A stretch of DNA of 64,000 bases, taken from positions 1 through 64,000 of IMG/VR virus record IMGVR_UViG_3300035670_000119, one strand, 5' to 3'. Source of the DNA: a virus. Numbering within the stretch: the first letter of the stretch is position 1; each line of letters starts with the position of its first letter. Made by a program: the position numbers and the translations under genes. Below are positions 21,787 to 31,200 of the stretch, piece by piece. The notes under the pieces are model-generated. The model was not told the DNA's origin. It was given only the letters and a program-made list of their open reading frames with translations, and did not search any database.

Positions 21787-22076
21787 AGCAAGTCGTCTTC
21801 TCCGTCATCCTCGTCGTCGTACGTACATGCGGCGGCGAGTTCTTCTAGTTCCAGATCTGTTGGAATATCAAAATCAATTGAGATATTCTCGTCTTCTAGC
21901 AGGGATTTGATGGCGTACCACTCCATCAACCGCTGGTGATATAGATTAAGTAAAGCGTAGTGTAGCTCGTCCCAGGTTAATTCGCGTGCTGCAAGCTCTG
22001 CTTTCCGCATGGAAAACTGCAGTTCCAATGGAAGCTCATACTCCTCCCTGACTGATTCTTCCATCCCACTCTGCAT
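21774..22076 (-). CDS. nblA: NblA-like phycobilisome degradation protein
   Basis: The 100-residue product has the compact helical core of the NblA family at about residues 13-62: LPLELQFSMRKAELAAREL, TWDELHYALLNLYHQRLM and an aliphatic/lysine end (IKSLL). The L-x-LE-x-QF-x2-R and L-x2-LY-x-Q-x-L spacing match. NblA guides phycobilisomes to the Clp protease in starved cyanobacteria. A phage copy could free amino acids or reduce light capture during infection. The acidic C-terminal 40 residues (YDDEDDGEDD) are longer than in host NblA. It converges with the DUF3310 gene and overlaps its end by 13 bp. Confidence 0.55.
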   Translation of the reverse strand: MQSGMEESVREEYELPLELQFSMRKAELAARELTWDELHYALLNLYHQRLMEWYAIKSLLEDENISIDFDIPTDLELEELAAACTYDDEDDGEDDLLQPF

Positions 22077-22100
22077 GGTTCAGATGCAACTATTCTAAGT

Positions 22101-22760
22101 CTATCTGTCAAACAATAAATACGTGTTGTCTTCTTTGTCAATCCCCCAGGGGTCTTCCTCTGTTTGGAAGTTGTTGGCAAACTCGGACAGCACATAAGGA
22201 TTGATCGCCTCTTCCAGCTGGCGGATTGCATTGACTTGCTTCGCAGATGCGGTGTAATTGCGGAATGCAGCCAGTAAAACGCCTGCAGTACATCCAGGAA
22301 TATTGCTGACTCCCTGGATAAACAAGTCAATTTCTTCCCTACGCCGATCAAGTAACCCGCCAATTACCTTGTGGTCAGCATCAAAGATCCATCCTCCCAT
22401 CTCTTGGGTAACACCGGCGTAATTCTCTAGTTCAAGATTGTCGATAATGCTTGTGTACAGAAAAGGTTCCCACCCAATGGAGTGAACGAAGGAAATCAGC
22501 GCTTGAAGCATATGGCTATCCAAGCCAAAATTAAACTTCAGCAGTTGAGTTTCAATCAGGTTGACTTCGTGAAACAAATACTCCAGGGCTTTTTCTTTAC
22601 TGCAACAATTTCCCTTCCGCACTGGTGATCCGTCTGGGTAGAACTGTGTACCGTATCCGAAAGTGTAGGGTTCTGCACCAGTGGTCGGATCTGGGTAGGC
22701 CTTCTCGTTAAATCCTTCGTATTTACGAATTAAGTTAATTGCACACGAAAGATCCGACAT
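22101..22760 (-). CDS. GH24 phage-type lysozyme (muramidase)
   Basis: From the ATG at 22758-22760 the product is 219 residues. The N-terminus holds LIRKYEGFNEKAYPDP with Glu15 and Asp24, the nine-residue spacing of the T4 lysozyme catalytic pair, then TFGYGTQFYPDG with the conserved Thr region. The rest is longer than T4 lysozyme (164 aa). No signal peptide is seen. Since a GH73-M15 endolysin lies at 11996-13009, this may be a second lysis enzyme or a virion-associated lysozyme used for entry. An alternative in-frame start lies at 22784. Confidence 0.75.
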   Translation of the reverse strand: MSDLSCAINLIRKYEGFNEKAYPDPTTGAEPYTFGYGTQFYPDGSPVRKGNCCSKEKALEYLFHEVNLIETQLLKFNFGLDSHMLQALISFVHSIGWEPFLYTSIIDNLELENYAGVTQEMGGWIFDADHKVIGGLLDRRREEIDLFIQGVSNIPGCTAGVLLAAFRNYTASAKQVNAIRQLEEAINPYVLSEFANNFQTEEDPWGIDKEDNTYLLFDR

Positions 22761-22796
22761 GGGAGTAATTGTTATTACTCCCAATATACATAAATT

Positions 22797-22922
22797 TTAT
22801 TTGCCTTGGCCGCGCAATTTTTTCTTACCTCGACGTTGAGGTCGGCTATTTTGACCTTGACCAATGGAAGTGGTTTTGGGCTTGCCTTCGATGTGGGTGG
22901 AGTTTGATTTGGGTTTGGCCAT
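22797..22922 (-). CDS. Small basic protein (41 aa)
   Basis: ATG at 22920-22922 opens a 41-codon frame, MAKPKSNSTHIEGKPKTTSI, ending GKKKLRGQGK. Very similar small basic proteins with a TSIGxG and a (Y/L)RGQGK end recur, from memory, in marine and freshwater cyanophages. It is below common gene-length cutoffs. A role in binding nucleic acid is plausible. Confidence 0.6.
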   Translation of the reverse strand: MAKPKSNSTHIEGKPKTTSIGQGQNSRPQRRGKKKLRGQGK

Positions 22923-22960
22923 GCTGGGAAGTAATCAGCCTATGCAGCTTAGCGGAGAAA

Positions 22961-23260
22961 TCACCATTTGACGCGGTGCGACCAGTACCTTGCCGACATT
23001 TTGTCAGGGTTGGGATCCTGGGCGTTATGACGGGCATAGTATGACTTCTTCCTTGCCTTATCCTTCTCAGTCTTGGGGTTCTTGCCAGCGCCTTCTACGC
23101 CTTGTTGACCAAAGCGAATAATCTTCTCCTCTCCCCCCTCGCATGCTTTTACCACATGAGACTTGGTCTTGTGTCCAGGGGTGCGCCGTGGCTTGTTGCA
23201 AGGCATTGAATCCTTCGCAATCTTTGCCGCTTTTGCCGCTTTTTTACGTGTATCGGACAT
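22961..23260 (-). CDS. Conserved basic phage protein (99 aa)
   Basis: The 99-residue protein is lysine-rich and ends with KARKKSYYARHNAQDPN and MSARYWSHRVKW. This resembles a conserved small phage family whose members end in SFRARH...MSAAYWAxKVKW (DUF6321-like, from memory). Its ATG overlaps the stop of the upstream 742-residue gene by one base. Function unknown; likely DNA- or capsid-associated. Confidence 0.65.
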   Translation of the reverse strand: MSDTRKKAAKAAKIAKDSMPCNKPRRTPGHKTKSHVVKACEGGEEKIIRFGQQGVEGAGKNPKTEKDKARKKSYYARHNAQDPNPDKMSARYWSHRVKW

Positions 23261-25488
23261 CAGAATTTAAACCCGCCAAACATAGATGTAAACTCATTTA
23301 AGATTTGCTGCCCGCTTTTTGATTTAGCGTTAGCAGTTTCGTCATCATCTTCCAACATTGTAAGATAGCTAGATGTTTTACTTGTTGAACTGGAAGTTGT
23401 TGTGGTTTTAGGCTGTGTAGATGTTGTGTCAAATAGGCTTTCGGCAGCTCCCATTACTTCAAAAGGATCCTTGCTCTTTAAGCTGGTCCAAATACTGTCT
23501 TCAGTGTCCACACCTTTTTGCCCTTGGCTTAATAAAGCCATCTCACTTCTATTGACATCGGGCATAAAATTAGTATAAAACTCATCCTCGGTCCCGGCAA
23601 AGCCAGCGTTTTTGAACACGTTATATAGAGCCGTTTCTCCTTCTGATTCAACTGTCTTTACGTCTTCCGGACGCTGAATATACTCGATTCCAAGCAACTC
23701 TTGCGTTGGTGTTTTATTTTGTTTGTTTAATTCTTCAATTGCTGTCCTGATTGATTCTGCCGGAACCGTTCTGATTGTCTGCATCAGCATGTTTTTGACA
23801 TCTTCAACGGGCTGACCGGTGTCTTCGATGCCGTATTTTTTCAGTGTTTCTTTCCAGGCTTCTGGGGTTTTTGCTGGATCTAATCCCCCGAGCAAAGAAT
23901 CCGCTAACTGCTCTGGGGTCACAAACTCCAAGAACACATTAGAACCGTAATTTTTCTCTGCTTCGGCCAGGGTTGGCGCAAGATCCTTCTCAAGGAAATC
24001 AATCAAGTCTTTGTTCGTCAGTGTATCCGCGGCCGCATCATACTGCTTATCTTTACCAATCAGTTGATAATGAAGCTGCGCGAATTGGTCTTTGTTGTTT
24101 AGGTCAACACCATACTGATAAGCAAGCTGCTCCCAGCTCATTCCATTAGAAACTATTGCCCCTGGGTTTTTCTTTGCGTTATCCCAATCTTTGGCCACAC
24201 TATCTTTTTGTTCTTGGTATAGCGCACTCTTTTGATCGTTTCCTGTAGGATCAAAGTAAAACTCTGGGTCAAAATAACGGATGTTACCAGTTTTAGCAAG
24301 ATCCCGCACAAAAGTTTGTGCTTTTAAGGTGCCAAGTTCTTTTAGTTTGTTTGAAACAGTTTGTGTTTGCAAGATATTCTGTTCGCTATCTGTTACATCT
24401 AAATAGCTTATAAACTCTGACATTGAACGCGAAGTGTCAAAGCGCGGCTTCAAATAATCGTTGATGTATCGGGTTGCAAACTCTTTATCAAGTTCGTATT
24501 GCTTCTTTGCGTCTAAGGGGTCTTCTATTTTCTCAAGCGTTTCATATTTCTTTGTTAATGTATTGTCAAACCATTCTTGCCAATTGTATTGTACATTGCT
24601 TCCCATGCCCAAGGCATTTTTCAGTCCTTCAGTTACTTTCTCTTCCGCCTTACTTCCTCCCATAATATTCAAATAACCTCCAATACCGGTATCTCCCAAA
24701 ATAGAATTGGACAGGTTGGACGTTAAATTGTATATCTCCGAGAACTCTGGCATTCGACTCATGAAATCCATTTGAGTCTCTTTCCACTTTGCCTTGTTTA
24801 ATTCATTAAGCGTTTCTTTTAACGTGTCTGAGACGAGTGCGTTAAACCGAAGCTCACCCTGTTCGTCAACATATTTTTGTGCTTGGCGCTCAACCAGGGA
24901 GGTTTCCCCTGGGCCTTTAGCCAATAACGTGTCCCGCATTATCTGCTGCTCACGGTCAGTGGGAACCCATCTTTCTTGGTATTGTTTGGTGGCCGCCAAT
25001 TCTTGCGCGGCATTCGCTCGCATGCCTGAGTGCTTACCGACTGTCGTGTAATGATATTGAAGATAAGTGTCTGGATCATATCGCTCAGTAATATCGATAT
25101 CGGGCAATGTTTGGCCGCCAAATTTTACCGCAGATCCAGCCTCGTTCCATTTTTGCAAAACTTCTGGAACTTGTTTGGAATAATAACCAGGATCAAAGTC
25201 GCCAACCGGAGGCTTGGCACCCTTAGACGTATCCCATTTTGTAGATACGTTTTTTGCCTTGTAGAAATCAGTAATTGTATTTAAAGCTTCCGAAGGTACA
25301 TATTTTTTAATGACGTCTTCTCCGTATTTTTTCTGTATAGTTGCCAATAAATCTTTGTAGGTACCAGGGGGAGCAGCGTTGAAACGTTGGGCAATATCTG
25401 CAGCCACCTCATTTTCTTCTTGATTATCTGTCTCGATGTACTTTAAAGCAGGCTGTCCATTGACAACTGTGTACGTAAAAGAAGCCAT
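23260..25488 (-). CDS. Large probable virion protein (742 aa)
   Basis: The 742-residue protein is mostly helical, charged and without a catalytic motif that I can identify. The C-terminal 60 residues are Ser/Thr-rich (STSKTSSYLT), followed by a hydrophobic end (FTSMFGGFKF). Its length, lack of cysteines and place in the minus-strand late block suggest an internal virion (ejection) or tape-measure-like protein. It overlaps the upstream HNH gene by one base. Confidence 0.6.
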   Translation of the reverse strand: MASFTYTVVNGQPALKYIETDNQEENEVAADIAQRFNAAPPGTYKDLLATIQKKYGEDVIKKYVPSEALNTITDFYKAKNVSTKWDTSKGAKPPVGDFDPGYYSKQVPEVLQKWNEAGSAVKFGGQTLPDIDITERYDPDTYLQYHYTTVGKHSGMRANAAQELAATKQYQERWVPTDREQQIMRDTLLAKGPGETSLVERQAQKYVDEQGELRFNALVSDTLKETLNELNKAKWKETQMDFMSRMPEFSEIYNLTSNLSNSILGDTGIGGYLNIMGGSKAEEKVTEGLKNALGMGSNVQYNWQEWFDNTLTKKYETLEKIEDPLDAKKQYELDKEFATRYINDYLKPRFDTSRSMSEFISYLDVTDSEQNILQTQTVSNKLKELGTLKAQTFVRDLAKTGNIRYFDPEFYFDPTGNDQKSALYQEQKDSVAKDWDNAKKNPGAIVSNGMSWEQLAYQYGVDLNNKDQFAQLHYQLIGKDKQYDAAADTLTNKDLIDFLEKDLAPTLAEAEKNYGSNVFLEFVTPEQLADSLLGGLDPAKTPEAWKETLKKYGIEDTGQPVEDVKNMLMQTIRTVPAESIRTAIEELNKQNKTPTQELLGIEYIQRPEDVKTVESEGETALYNVFKNAGFAGTEDEFYTNFMPDVNRSEMALLSQGQKGVDTEDSIWTSLKSKDPFEVMGAAESLFDTTSTQPKTTTTSSSTSKTSSYLTMLEDDDETANAKSKSGQQILNEFTSMFGGFKF

Positions 25489-25844
25489 CAGGAAGCAAGG
25501 TAGTGATCTTTAAAGCTAGACAGGTTAATGATTTCATTTTCCATCCAGGCTTTTATTTTAGCCAATTTTTCTTCTGTGAAATACTCTTGTTGTTTAAACC
25601 ATTCCTCCATATTGCTTGATGCTTTGTTTGCGTTACAGCGCCGACAGCAAGGAAGCAGGTTGTTTCGGTTAGAAGAACCAGACTTAAAGCGAGGTACTAC
25701 GTGATCCAGGCTTGTTGCCGGTTCTTGACAATAGCCACATTTATGATCCCAGGCTTTATATATCTCTTCTCTGAAACGTTTTTTTGCAAGTTTTGGCTTT
25801 AATTCAACTAGCAGGGCAAGGGGCTCGTGCTGGCTGCAAAACAT
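25488..25844 (-). CDS. Free-standing HNH endonuclease
   Basis: The 118-residue protein has the classical Cys-rich HNH fold: CGYCQEPATSLDHVVPR, GSSNRNNLLPCCRRCNANK. The two C-x2-C pairs and the LDHVVPR histidine are present. Such genes act as homing endonucleases or as packaging-associated nicking enzymes. Here it sits upstream of a virion gene, far from the terminase, so mobility is more likely. Its stop overlaps the next start. Confidence 0.8.
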   Translation of the reverse strand: MFCSQHEPLALLVELKPKLAKKRFREEIYKAWDHKCGYCQEPATSLDHVVPRFKSGSSNRNNLLPCCRRCNANKASSNMEEWFKQQEYFTEEKLAKIKAWMENEIINLSSFKDHYLAS

Positions 25845-25927
25845 GCTATTTAATTGCCGTTAACTAATTCTAATTTCCCTATATGTGCTCCTCTGCAAAA
25901 AAAGAGATAAAGCTTTGCTTAAGTCGG

Positions 25928-25960
25928 TTGACAAGCCCTTGACTCGCGGTAGGTTATATG
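25928..25960 (+). promoter_or_regulatory. Possible sigma-70-like promoter
   Basis: TTGACA (25928-25933) lies upstream of TTATATG (25954-25960) with a spacer of about 20 bp, longer than ideal. It is in the divergent region before the HTH gene at 25980. The match is only partial, and no similar element was checked experimentally. Confidence 0.3.
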
Positions 25961-25979
25961 GGTAACCACTGCCACTCCA

Positions 25980-26198
25980 ATGGCTAAGCATCCCGGCTGG
26001 GTATCAATCCAGCAAGCAGAACAGCTCCTTGGTATTGACAAAAAAACCCTGTTCCAGTACCGAGACGATGGCACGCTAAAGCTGGGGCCTCACTTTGCGG
26101 CATTTCCTGGCACCATGTCCAGGGACAGCTATAAGTGGAATGTGTCTGCCGTCAGGAAGCACCTGCATAAACAGGGTATGGTGCCTGTTGCAGTGTAA
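25980..26198 (+). CDS. Excisionase/MerR-type HTH protein (72 aa)
   Basis: The 72-residue product contains VSIQQAEQLLGIDKKTLFQY, a helix-turn-helix with a following basic wing (KWNVSAVRKHL). It is a single plus-strand gene with its own upstream promoter-like element and a terminator, placed between two minus-strand operons. This isolation suggests an early regulator of the surrounding late genes. Confidence 0.65.
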   Translation: MAKHPGWVSIQQAEQLLGIDKKTLFQYRDDGTLKLGPHFAAFPGTMSRDSYKWNVSAVRKHLHKQGMVPVAV

Positions 26199-26231
26199 GC
26201 TACCTTGCAAAGCGGGGATGAGAGGATGTAT

Positions 26232-26262
26232 GGCAGCTCTACAATTTGTAGGGCTGTTTTTT
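26232..26262 (+). terminator. Rho-independent terminator after HTH gene
   Basis: A 10-bp stem (CAGCTCTACA with TGTAGGGCTG, one wobble) has a 3-nt loop and a run of six T. It ends the single-gene HTH transcript; its T-run overlaps the end of the convergent glycosyltransferase-methyltransferase gene. Confidence 0.85.
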
Positions 26263-27880
26263 ATTGCTGGCAGTAAACCAATAAGTTTTGAACAAACCAA
26301 CCCATGTGATACCCTCGTTTCATGTCTTTGATTAAAGCGTCTTCTATCCCTGGCATATGACATAGACCAGGTGTTTTATCCATTAGGTCTCTCCAGTATT
26401 CTTTTGGTTTGCAGTTAATGTGGCCAACCCCACCTTGACCAGGGGCTGCTGCTGTCCAAATTAAAATTCCCTTTGGTGCTAAACAACGCAAAATAGCTTG
26501 GATGATTTCTTTGTTTTTGGATTCATCCATGTGCTCAGCTACTTCCATACACAAAACTACGCCAGCCTTTTCCTCAGGCGTGACAGTTAAAAGGTCTTGG
26601 CAAAAAAGATTGGGCTTACCTTCTATCCGTGGATCAATATCGTATCCAATTGCATCAATCCCTAGTTCGTTAAAACAGTCAACGTACGTCCCTGGTCCAC
26701 AACCAAGATCAATCAGAAGATCGGGACTGAAGTAAGCATCGTCAATCCAACGAGCCAACCTTTTGGCAAAGGGTTTTTCCTCTATATCAAGACTGGTGTA
26801 ATCAATGACATCATGATTTTTCAGTTGATACCAGCCTTTTTCCCATAACGCATTGATGTCCTTGAAAATCTTGTCATATTTCTCACCACAAGTTTCCAGG
26901 CTATAGCGTTCTCTTGTGATACGTGCAATTTGTTTTCGGTCTAAATCACCTGCTTTTTCAATTGCATCAATCCAATCTTGAAGAGTGTGGCATCTAAAGC
27001 CTGTGACACCATCCACAATGGTTTCTGTGAATGCACCGTAGTCAACGGCAATTAGCGGTGTACCGCAAAGCATTGCCTCTACGCCACTACCCCCAAAAGG
27101 CTCAGTAAAGTTGGTTGGCATCAATGCTGCTCGTGCATTACGCAAAAAGTTGGAGCGCTCCATACCAGAGATGGGCCCTTCATAAAAGATGTTGGGGTGT
27201 TCCCAAGGGGATGGATCTCCTTGTCCATGGAGAATAATAGGCCACGGACTGTAGTCGGCAATAGCACGAATGGTGTCCAGCCCCTTGGCGCTACAGATGC
27301 GTCCAAGAAACGCCAGGTAATCTCCTGGCTTTTCCTTAGGTTCCCATTCATCAAGGTCAAAGTAATTAGGGACAACCCACTCGTAGTTTTTGCCTTGGCG
27401 GTTTTCTTTGCCCTGGTGATAGTGCATCCAGGCGTAAGACTCAAAGATCCGAAAACTATTTGGCATCAATGTTGGATAGCCAATTCCGGTCTCAACGTGA
27501 TGGTTGTTGGGAAACTCAGACAACAACTTTTGATGAGCATGCCCAAACGGATGACAAATGATGTCTTTCTCTTTGACCCGTTTACGTAGTTCAACAATCA
27601 GACGTTCTTCAAATACCTTGTGAGCAGGGCTGCCCACATATGCGTGATCTCCGAAGAAATCTGTTTCCCTCCTGGCGCCAAAGAAAGAACGGAACTCTTC
27701 TTCGTTCAAGATTTCTACATGTTCGTCAGCGGTTGATTCGCTGCCGTAATTTGAGTATTCAGTAACCTCGTAGCCGAACCGCTGCATCATCTTTGGAAAG
27801 CGTAAAACTTTTCCAGTAAATGCGCAGTGCGAATAATCCAGGGCCGTACGCGTGTGGAACAAGCCAATAAGGTGAAGCAT
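26261..27880 (-). CDS. Glycosyltransferase-methyltransferase fusion protein
   Basis: From the ATG at 27878-27880 the protein is 539 residues. Residues about 1-350 are a GT-B/GT4 glycosyltransferase: FLGRICSAKGLDTIRAIADY, IILHGQGD, and the donor motif TEPFGGSGVEAMLCGTPL with both glutamates. Residues about 385-520 are a class I methyltransferase with LLIDLGCGPGTYVDCF, an acidic YDIDP and CMEVAEHMDE. The fusion suggests coupled sugar transfer and glycan methylation. It is the last gene of the virion block, 1 gene after the collagen-like fibre, so glycosylation of that fibre's threonines is a reasonable hypothesis. A TTG at 27886 is an alternative start. Confidence 0.85.
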   Translation of the reverse strand: MLHLIGLFHTRTALDYSHCAFTGKVLRFPKMMQRFGYEVTEYSNYGSESTADEHVEILNEEEFRSFFGARRETDFFGDHAYVGSPAHKVFEERLIVELRKRVKEKDIICHPFGHAHQKLLSEFPNNHHVETGIGYPTLMPNSFRIFESYAWMHYHQGKENRQGKNYEWVVPNYFDLDEWEPKEKPGDYLAFLGRICSAKGLDTIRAIADYSPWPIILHGQGDPSPWEHPNIFYEGPISGMERSNFLRNARAALMPTNFTEPFGGSGVEAMLCGTPLIAVDYGAFTETIVDGVTGFRCHTLQDWIDAIEKAGDLDRKQIARITRERYSLETCGEKYDKIFKDINALWEKGWYQLKNHDVIDYTSLDIEEKPFAKRLARWIDDAYFSPDLLIDLGCGPGTYVDCFNELGIDAIGYDIDPRIEGKPNLFCQDLLTVTPEEKAGVVLCMEVAEHMDESKNKEIIQAILRCLAPKGILIWTAAAPGQGGVGHINCKPKEYWRDLMDKTPGLCHMPGIEDALIKDMKRGYHMGWFVQNLLVYCQQ

Positions 27881-27902
27881 GCCCAAGCAATTTTTATTTA
27901 GT

Positions 27903-28226
27903 TTAGTCTTCTTCCCAGCTAACTTGCTGAATTTGATCGCAGATTATTTTATCGTTATCATCGATTGCTTTTTGTGAAAGAGTTTCTACAAGTTCTTCTA
28001 GCTCATTTGATCTGCTTCTGTAAAAAGCACATAAACTTTTTACTTCTTCTGGCACTGGCTTGCCTCCCGATACTTCTCGTTCAACCATCCATTGCATGCC
28101 AGTTCCTTCAATTGCTTCTTTGCATTTTGTTTTTATTTCGTTAATTTTTTCAAGTGCGGCAGATGAAACGGTGCGTTCGTCAATAACTTGTATGCAAACA
28201 CCATTTTTGTAAAGTTCGTAACGCAT
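27903..28226 (-). CDS. Unknown fibre-linked protein (107 aa)
   Basis: The 107-residue protein begins MRYELYKNGVCIQVIDERTV and is then helical and acidic (ELEELVETLSQKAIDDNDK). It directly abuts the collagen-like fibre gene, in the position of a fibre chaperone. No family is recognised. Confidence 0.55.
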   Translation of the reverse strand: MRYELYKNGVCIQVIDERTVSSAALEKINEIKTKCKEAIEGTGMQWMVEREVSGGKPVPEEVKSLCAFYRSRSNELEELVETLSQKAIDDNDKIICDQIQQVSWEED

Positions 28227-31200
28227 TTAAACCACCCTAAGATAAACAGCGGGCATGGCAAGAGTGTACAAAGTTGGCGTTGTTGAGGCTGTTGCTGGTA
28301 GTGTACTTCCTGTTGTTGTTTCAGTAAACCCATTAGCCGTTAAAGTTGTATTGCTTACTGTGGTGCCATAGGTAAAAATGGCGGCAGCAGACTCGGACGC
28401 CCTGGCCCTATAGCTTGACGTAAGCGTCTTAACAAAAGCAAGGTAATAAAAACCCGCTTCAAGAGTTTCACTAATTACAATTTCTTTTTCTCCACTGGTA
28501 TTTGTCTGTACTGTTCCGTAATCCGAAATTAAATCACCCGGAAGACCTGTTGAAGCTACGGAATAAAGGCCAAGGCGTGCAACACCTAGTGATGTGGAAA
28601 CACTGGTAACCTCGATTCCAATACGGGTCCACGTTGTTTTTTTGGTACAATTAAACAACTGATAATAAATTAAACTATTTGTAAAACTTATGGTACTTGT
28701 CGTTGAGCTTGCTCCCGTCCTGTAGTAGTATCGATCAGTAATTACAGGGGGTCGTGCATTTGATAATCCCGCAATCGAGCCTGCTGTTGTTTTTCTGTTT
28801 TCAGTTTCAGATACATCGTAATAAGGAATAAATTCTGTATTTAAAACAATACCCTCGGTTAAGCTATTGACGTCTATTGCTCCAGTGGCACCTGTGGCAC
28901 CTGTAGCTCCGCCAGGACTACCTGCTGGACCTGTCGCACCCGTTGCACCTGTGATTCCGTTTGTACCTGCTGGGCCGGTAGGACCAGTGGGACCTGAAAT
29001 ACCCGCTGGGCCAGTGGGACCTGTTGCACCAGTTGCTCCGTTTGTGCCTGCTGGGCCGGCAGGACCAGTGGGGCCAGCAAGGCCAGTGGCACCTGTTGCT
29101 CCTGTAATGCCAACTGGACCAGTGGCACCTGTTGCACCCCCTGGATCACCTGCAGGACCTGTGGCTCCTGTGGGGCCTGTAACTCCGTCTGAACCAGCTA
29201 CGCCTGTTGCACCAGTAACACCAATCCCTGTAGCACCTGTAGCTCCCTCGGGACCTGTAGCTCCTGTGGGGCCTGTAACTCCGTCTGAACCAGCTACGCC
29301 TGTTGCACCTGTCGCGCCATTTACACCCGCAGGACCTGTAGCTCCTGTGGCTCCATTAACTCCTGTTGCACCAGTAACACCAATCCCTGTAGCGCCTGTA
29401 GAACCTTGTATTCCTGTTGCACCAGCAACACCTGTTGCCCCTGTAGCCCCAGTGATTCCAACACCTGTTGCTCCGGTAATTCCAACGGGACCAGTGGGAC
29501 CAGTGGGACCCGTAGGTCCGTCTATACCTGCTGGACCAGTGGCACCTGTTGCACCACCTGGATCACCTGCAGGACCCGTAGCTCCTGTTGCACCATCTAC
29601 ACCCGCAGGACCTGTAGCTCCTGTAGCGCCACCGGGACTGCCCGCATCTCCGGTGCGGAAGAACGTTATGGCTAAAACAGCTCCAGAAGTTGGTGTGCTG
29701 TTATTTTCTATAGCTGTGACAGGGATTTTATAGTAGCCTGATAACGTACTCCCCGATAAAATAATGTTACCAGTTATCTGAAAAACATGATAAATAGAGG
29801 TGACGTTTGAAAATAAACTTTGGATTAATAAACGCCCTCTATCTCCTGTTGTTGTTGAATCATCCCAGCTAGCAATCTCATCCGAAGAATTAACAGAATA
29901 GTAGTTAAGTACATCAATATAAATAAATGTTGCGTTGGCAGGAGTTGTGTTATTGAAGCGTATATCCCCAGAACCGGGATCCGAATCTACCGTACTTGTA
30001 TCAAATCGATACGCATTTCCGTTGCGAACACCCGTGGCACCAGCAGGACCTGTGGCACCTGTTGCACCATCAACCCCCGCAGGACCAGTGGGACCTGTTG
30101 CACCATCAACGCCGGCAACTCCTGTTGCACCTGTCGCACCTGTTGCACCTCCGGGATCTCCTTGTGGACCTGTCGCGCCAGTAACACCAGTGGCACCTGT
30201 TGCGCCTGTAGCTCCGTTAACACCAGCAAGGCCTGTTGCACCAGTGTCCCCCTGAGGGCCAGTGGGACCAGTCGCTCCGTTCGTACCTGCTGGGCCGGTA
30301 GCGCCAGTGGCGCCATCAACGCCGGCAACTCCTGTTGCACCTGTTGCACCCGTAGCACCTCCCGGATCACCCGCAGGACCCGTGGCACCTGTAACTCCGG
30401 TGGATCCTCGAGGGCCTGTCGCACCAGTCGCCCCACTCACACCAGTAGCACCTACCACACCCGTAGCACCTACCGCACCTTGGAGGCCGGTGGCACCGGT
30501 ATCTCCAGTGGCGCCAGTGGGACCTGTTGGGCCTTCAATACCAGTGGCACCTGTTGCGCCTGTGCTTCCAACTCCGGTTGCCCCTTGATCTCCTGTCGCA
30601 CCTGTTGGCCCTTGATCTCCTGTACGTGAAAACTCAATGACTAAAGTAGCGTTATTCGCGGGAAGTGCTCCAAGTACATACTGAACTGGTATTTCATAAT
30701 ACCCAGAGCTTGGATTAATTGTTCCCGTGATCTTAAATATGTTTAGTGTTGTACCAGCACTAGTTGCTTCGTTGATTGTCAGGTAGCCTTTGTCAGAAGA
30801 AGAGGAATCGTCCCAAGAAGAAATCCAGGCTCCTTGATTAGTATTGTTAACGTCTGCTTGATCGATATAAATTTGGCTAACACTTGCAATAGTACCGCTG
30901 TTGTAACGGAATAAACCAACGCCAGGATCTGAATTAACAGTGGAAGTACTAAAGTTGTAACGTACTCCACCACGTAATCCCGTGGCCCCTTCTACGCCTG
31001 TAGCTCCTTGAATTCCGGTAGGACCAGTTGTTCCCTGTGGACCTGTTGCGCCTGTGGTACCAGTGGGACCAGTAACTCCGGTGGGACCTTCAATACCAGT
31101 GGCGCCTGTTGCGCCTGTGATTCCAACTCCGGTTGCCCCGGTGGGTCCTTCAATACCCGTAGGGCCCGTAGCTCCAGTAGTTCCTTGGGGACCGGTAGCG

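Noticed and set aside
28867-29733. 288-codon plus-strand frame rich in Ala-Pro-Val opposite the collagen blocks
   Set aside because: The APVAPVAP pattern is the mirror of Gly-X-Thr collagen codons and carries no independent coding evidence.
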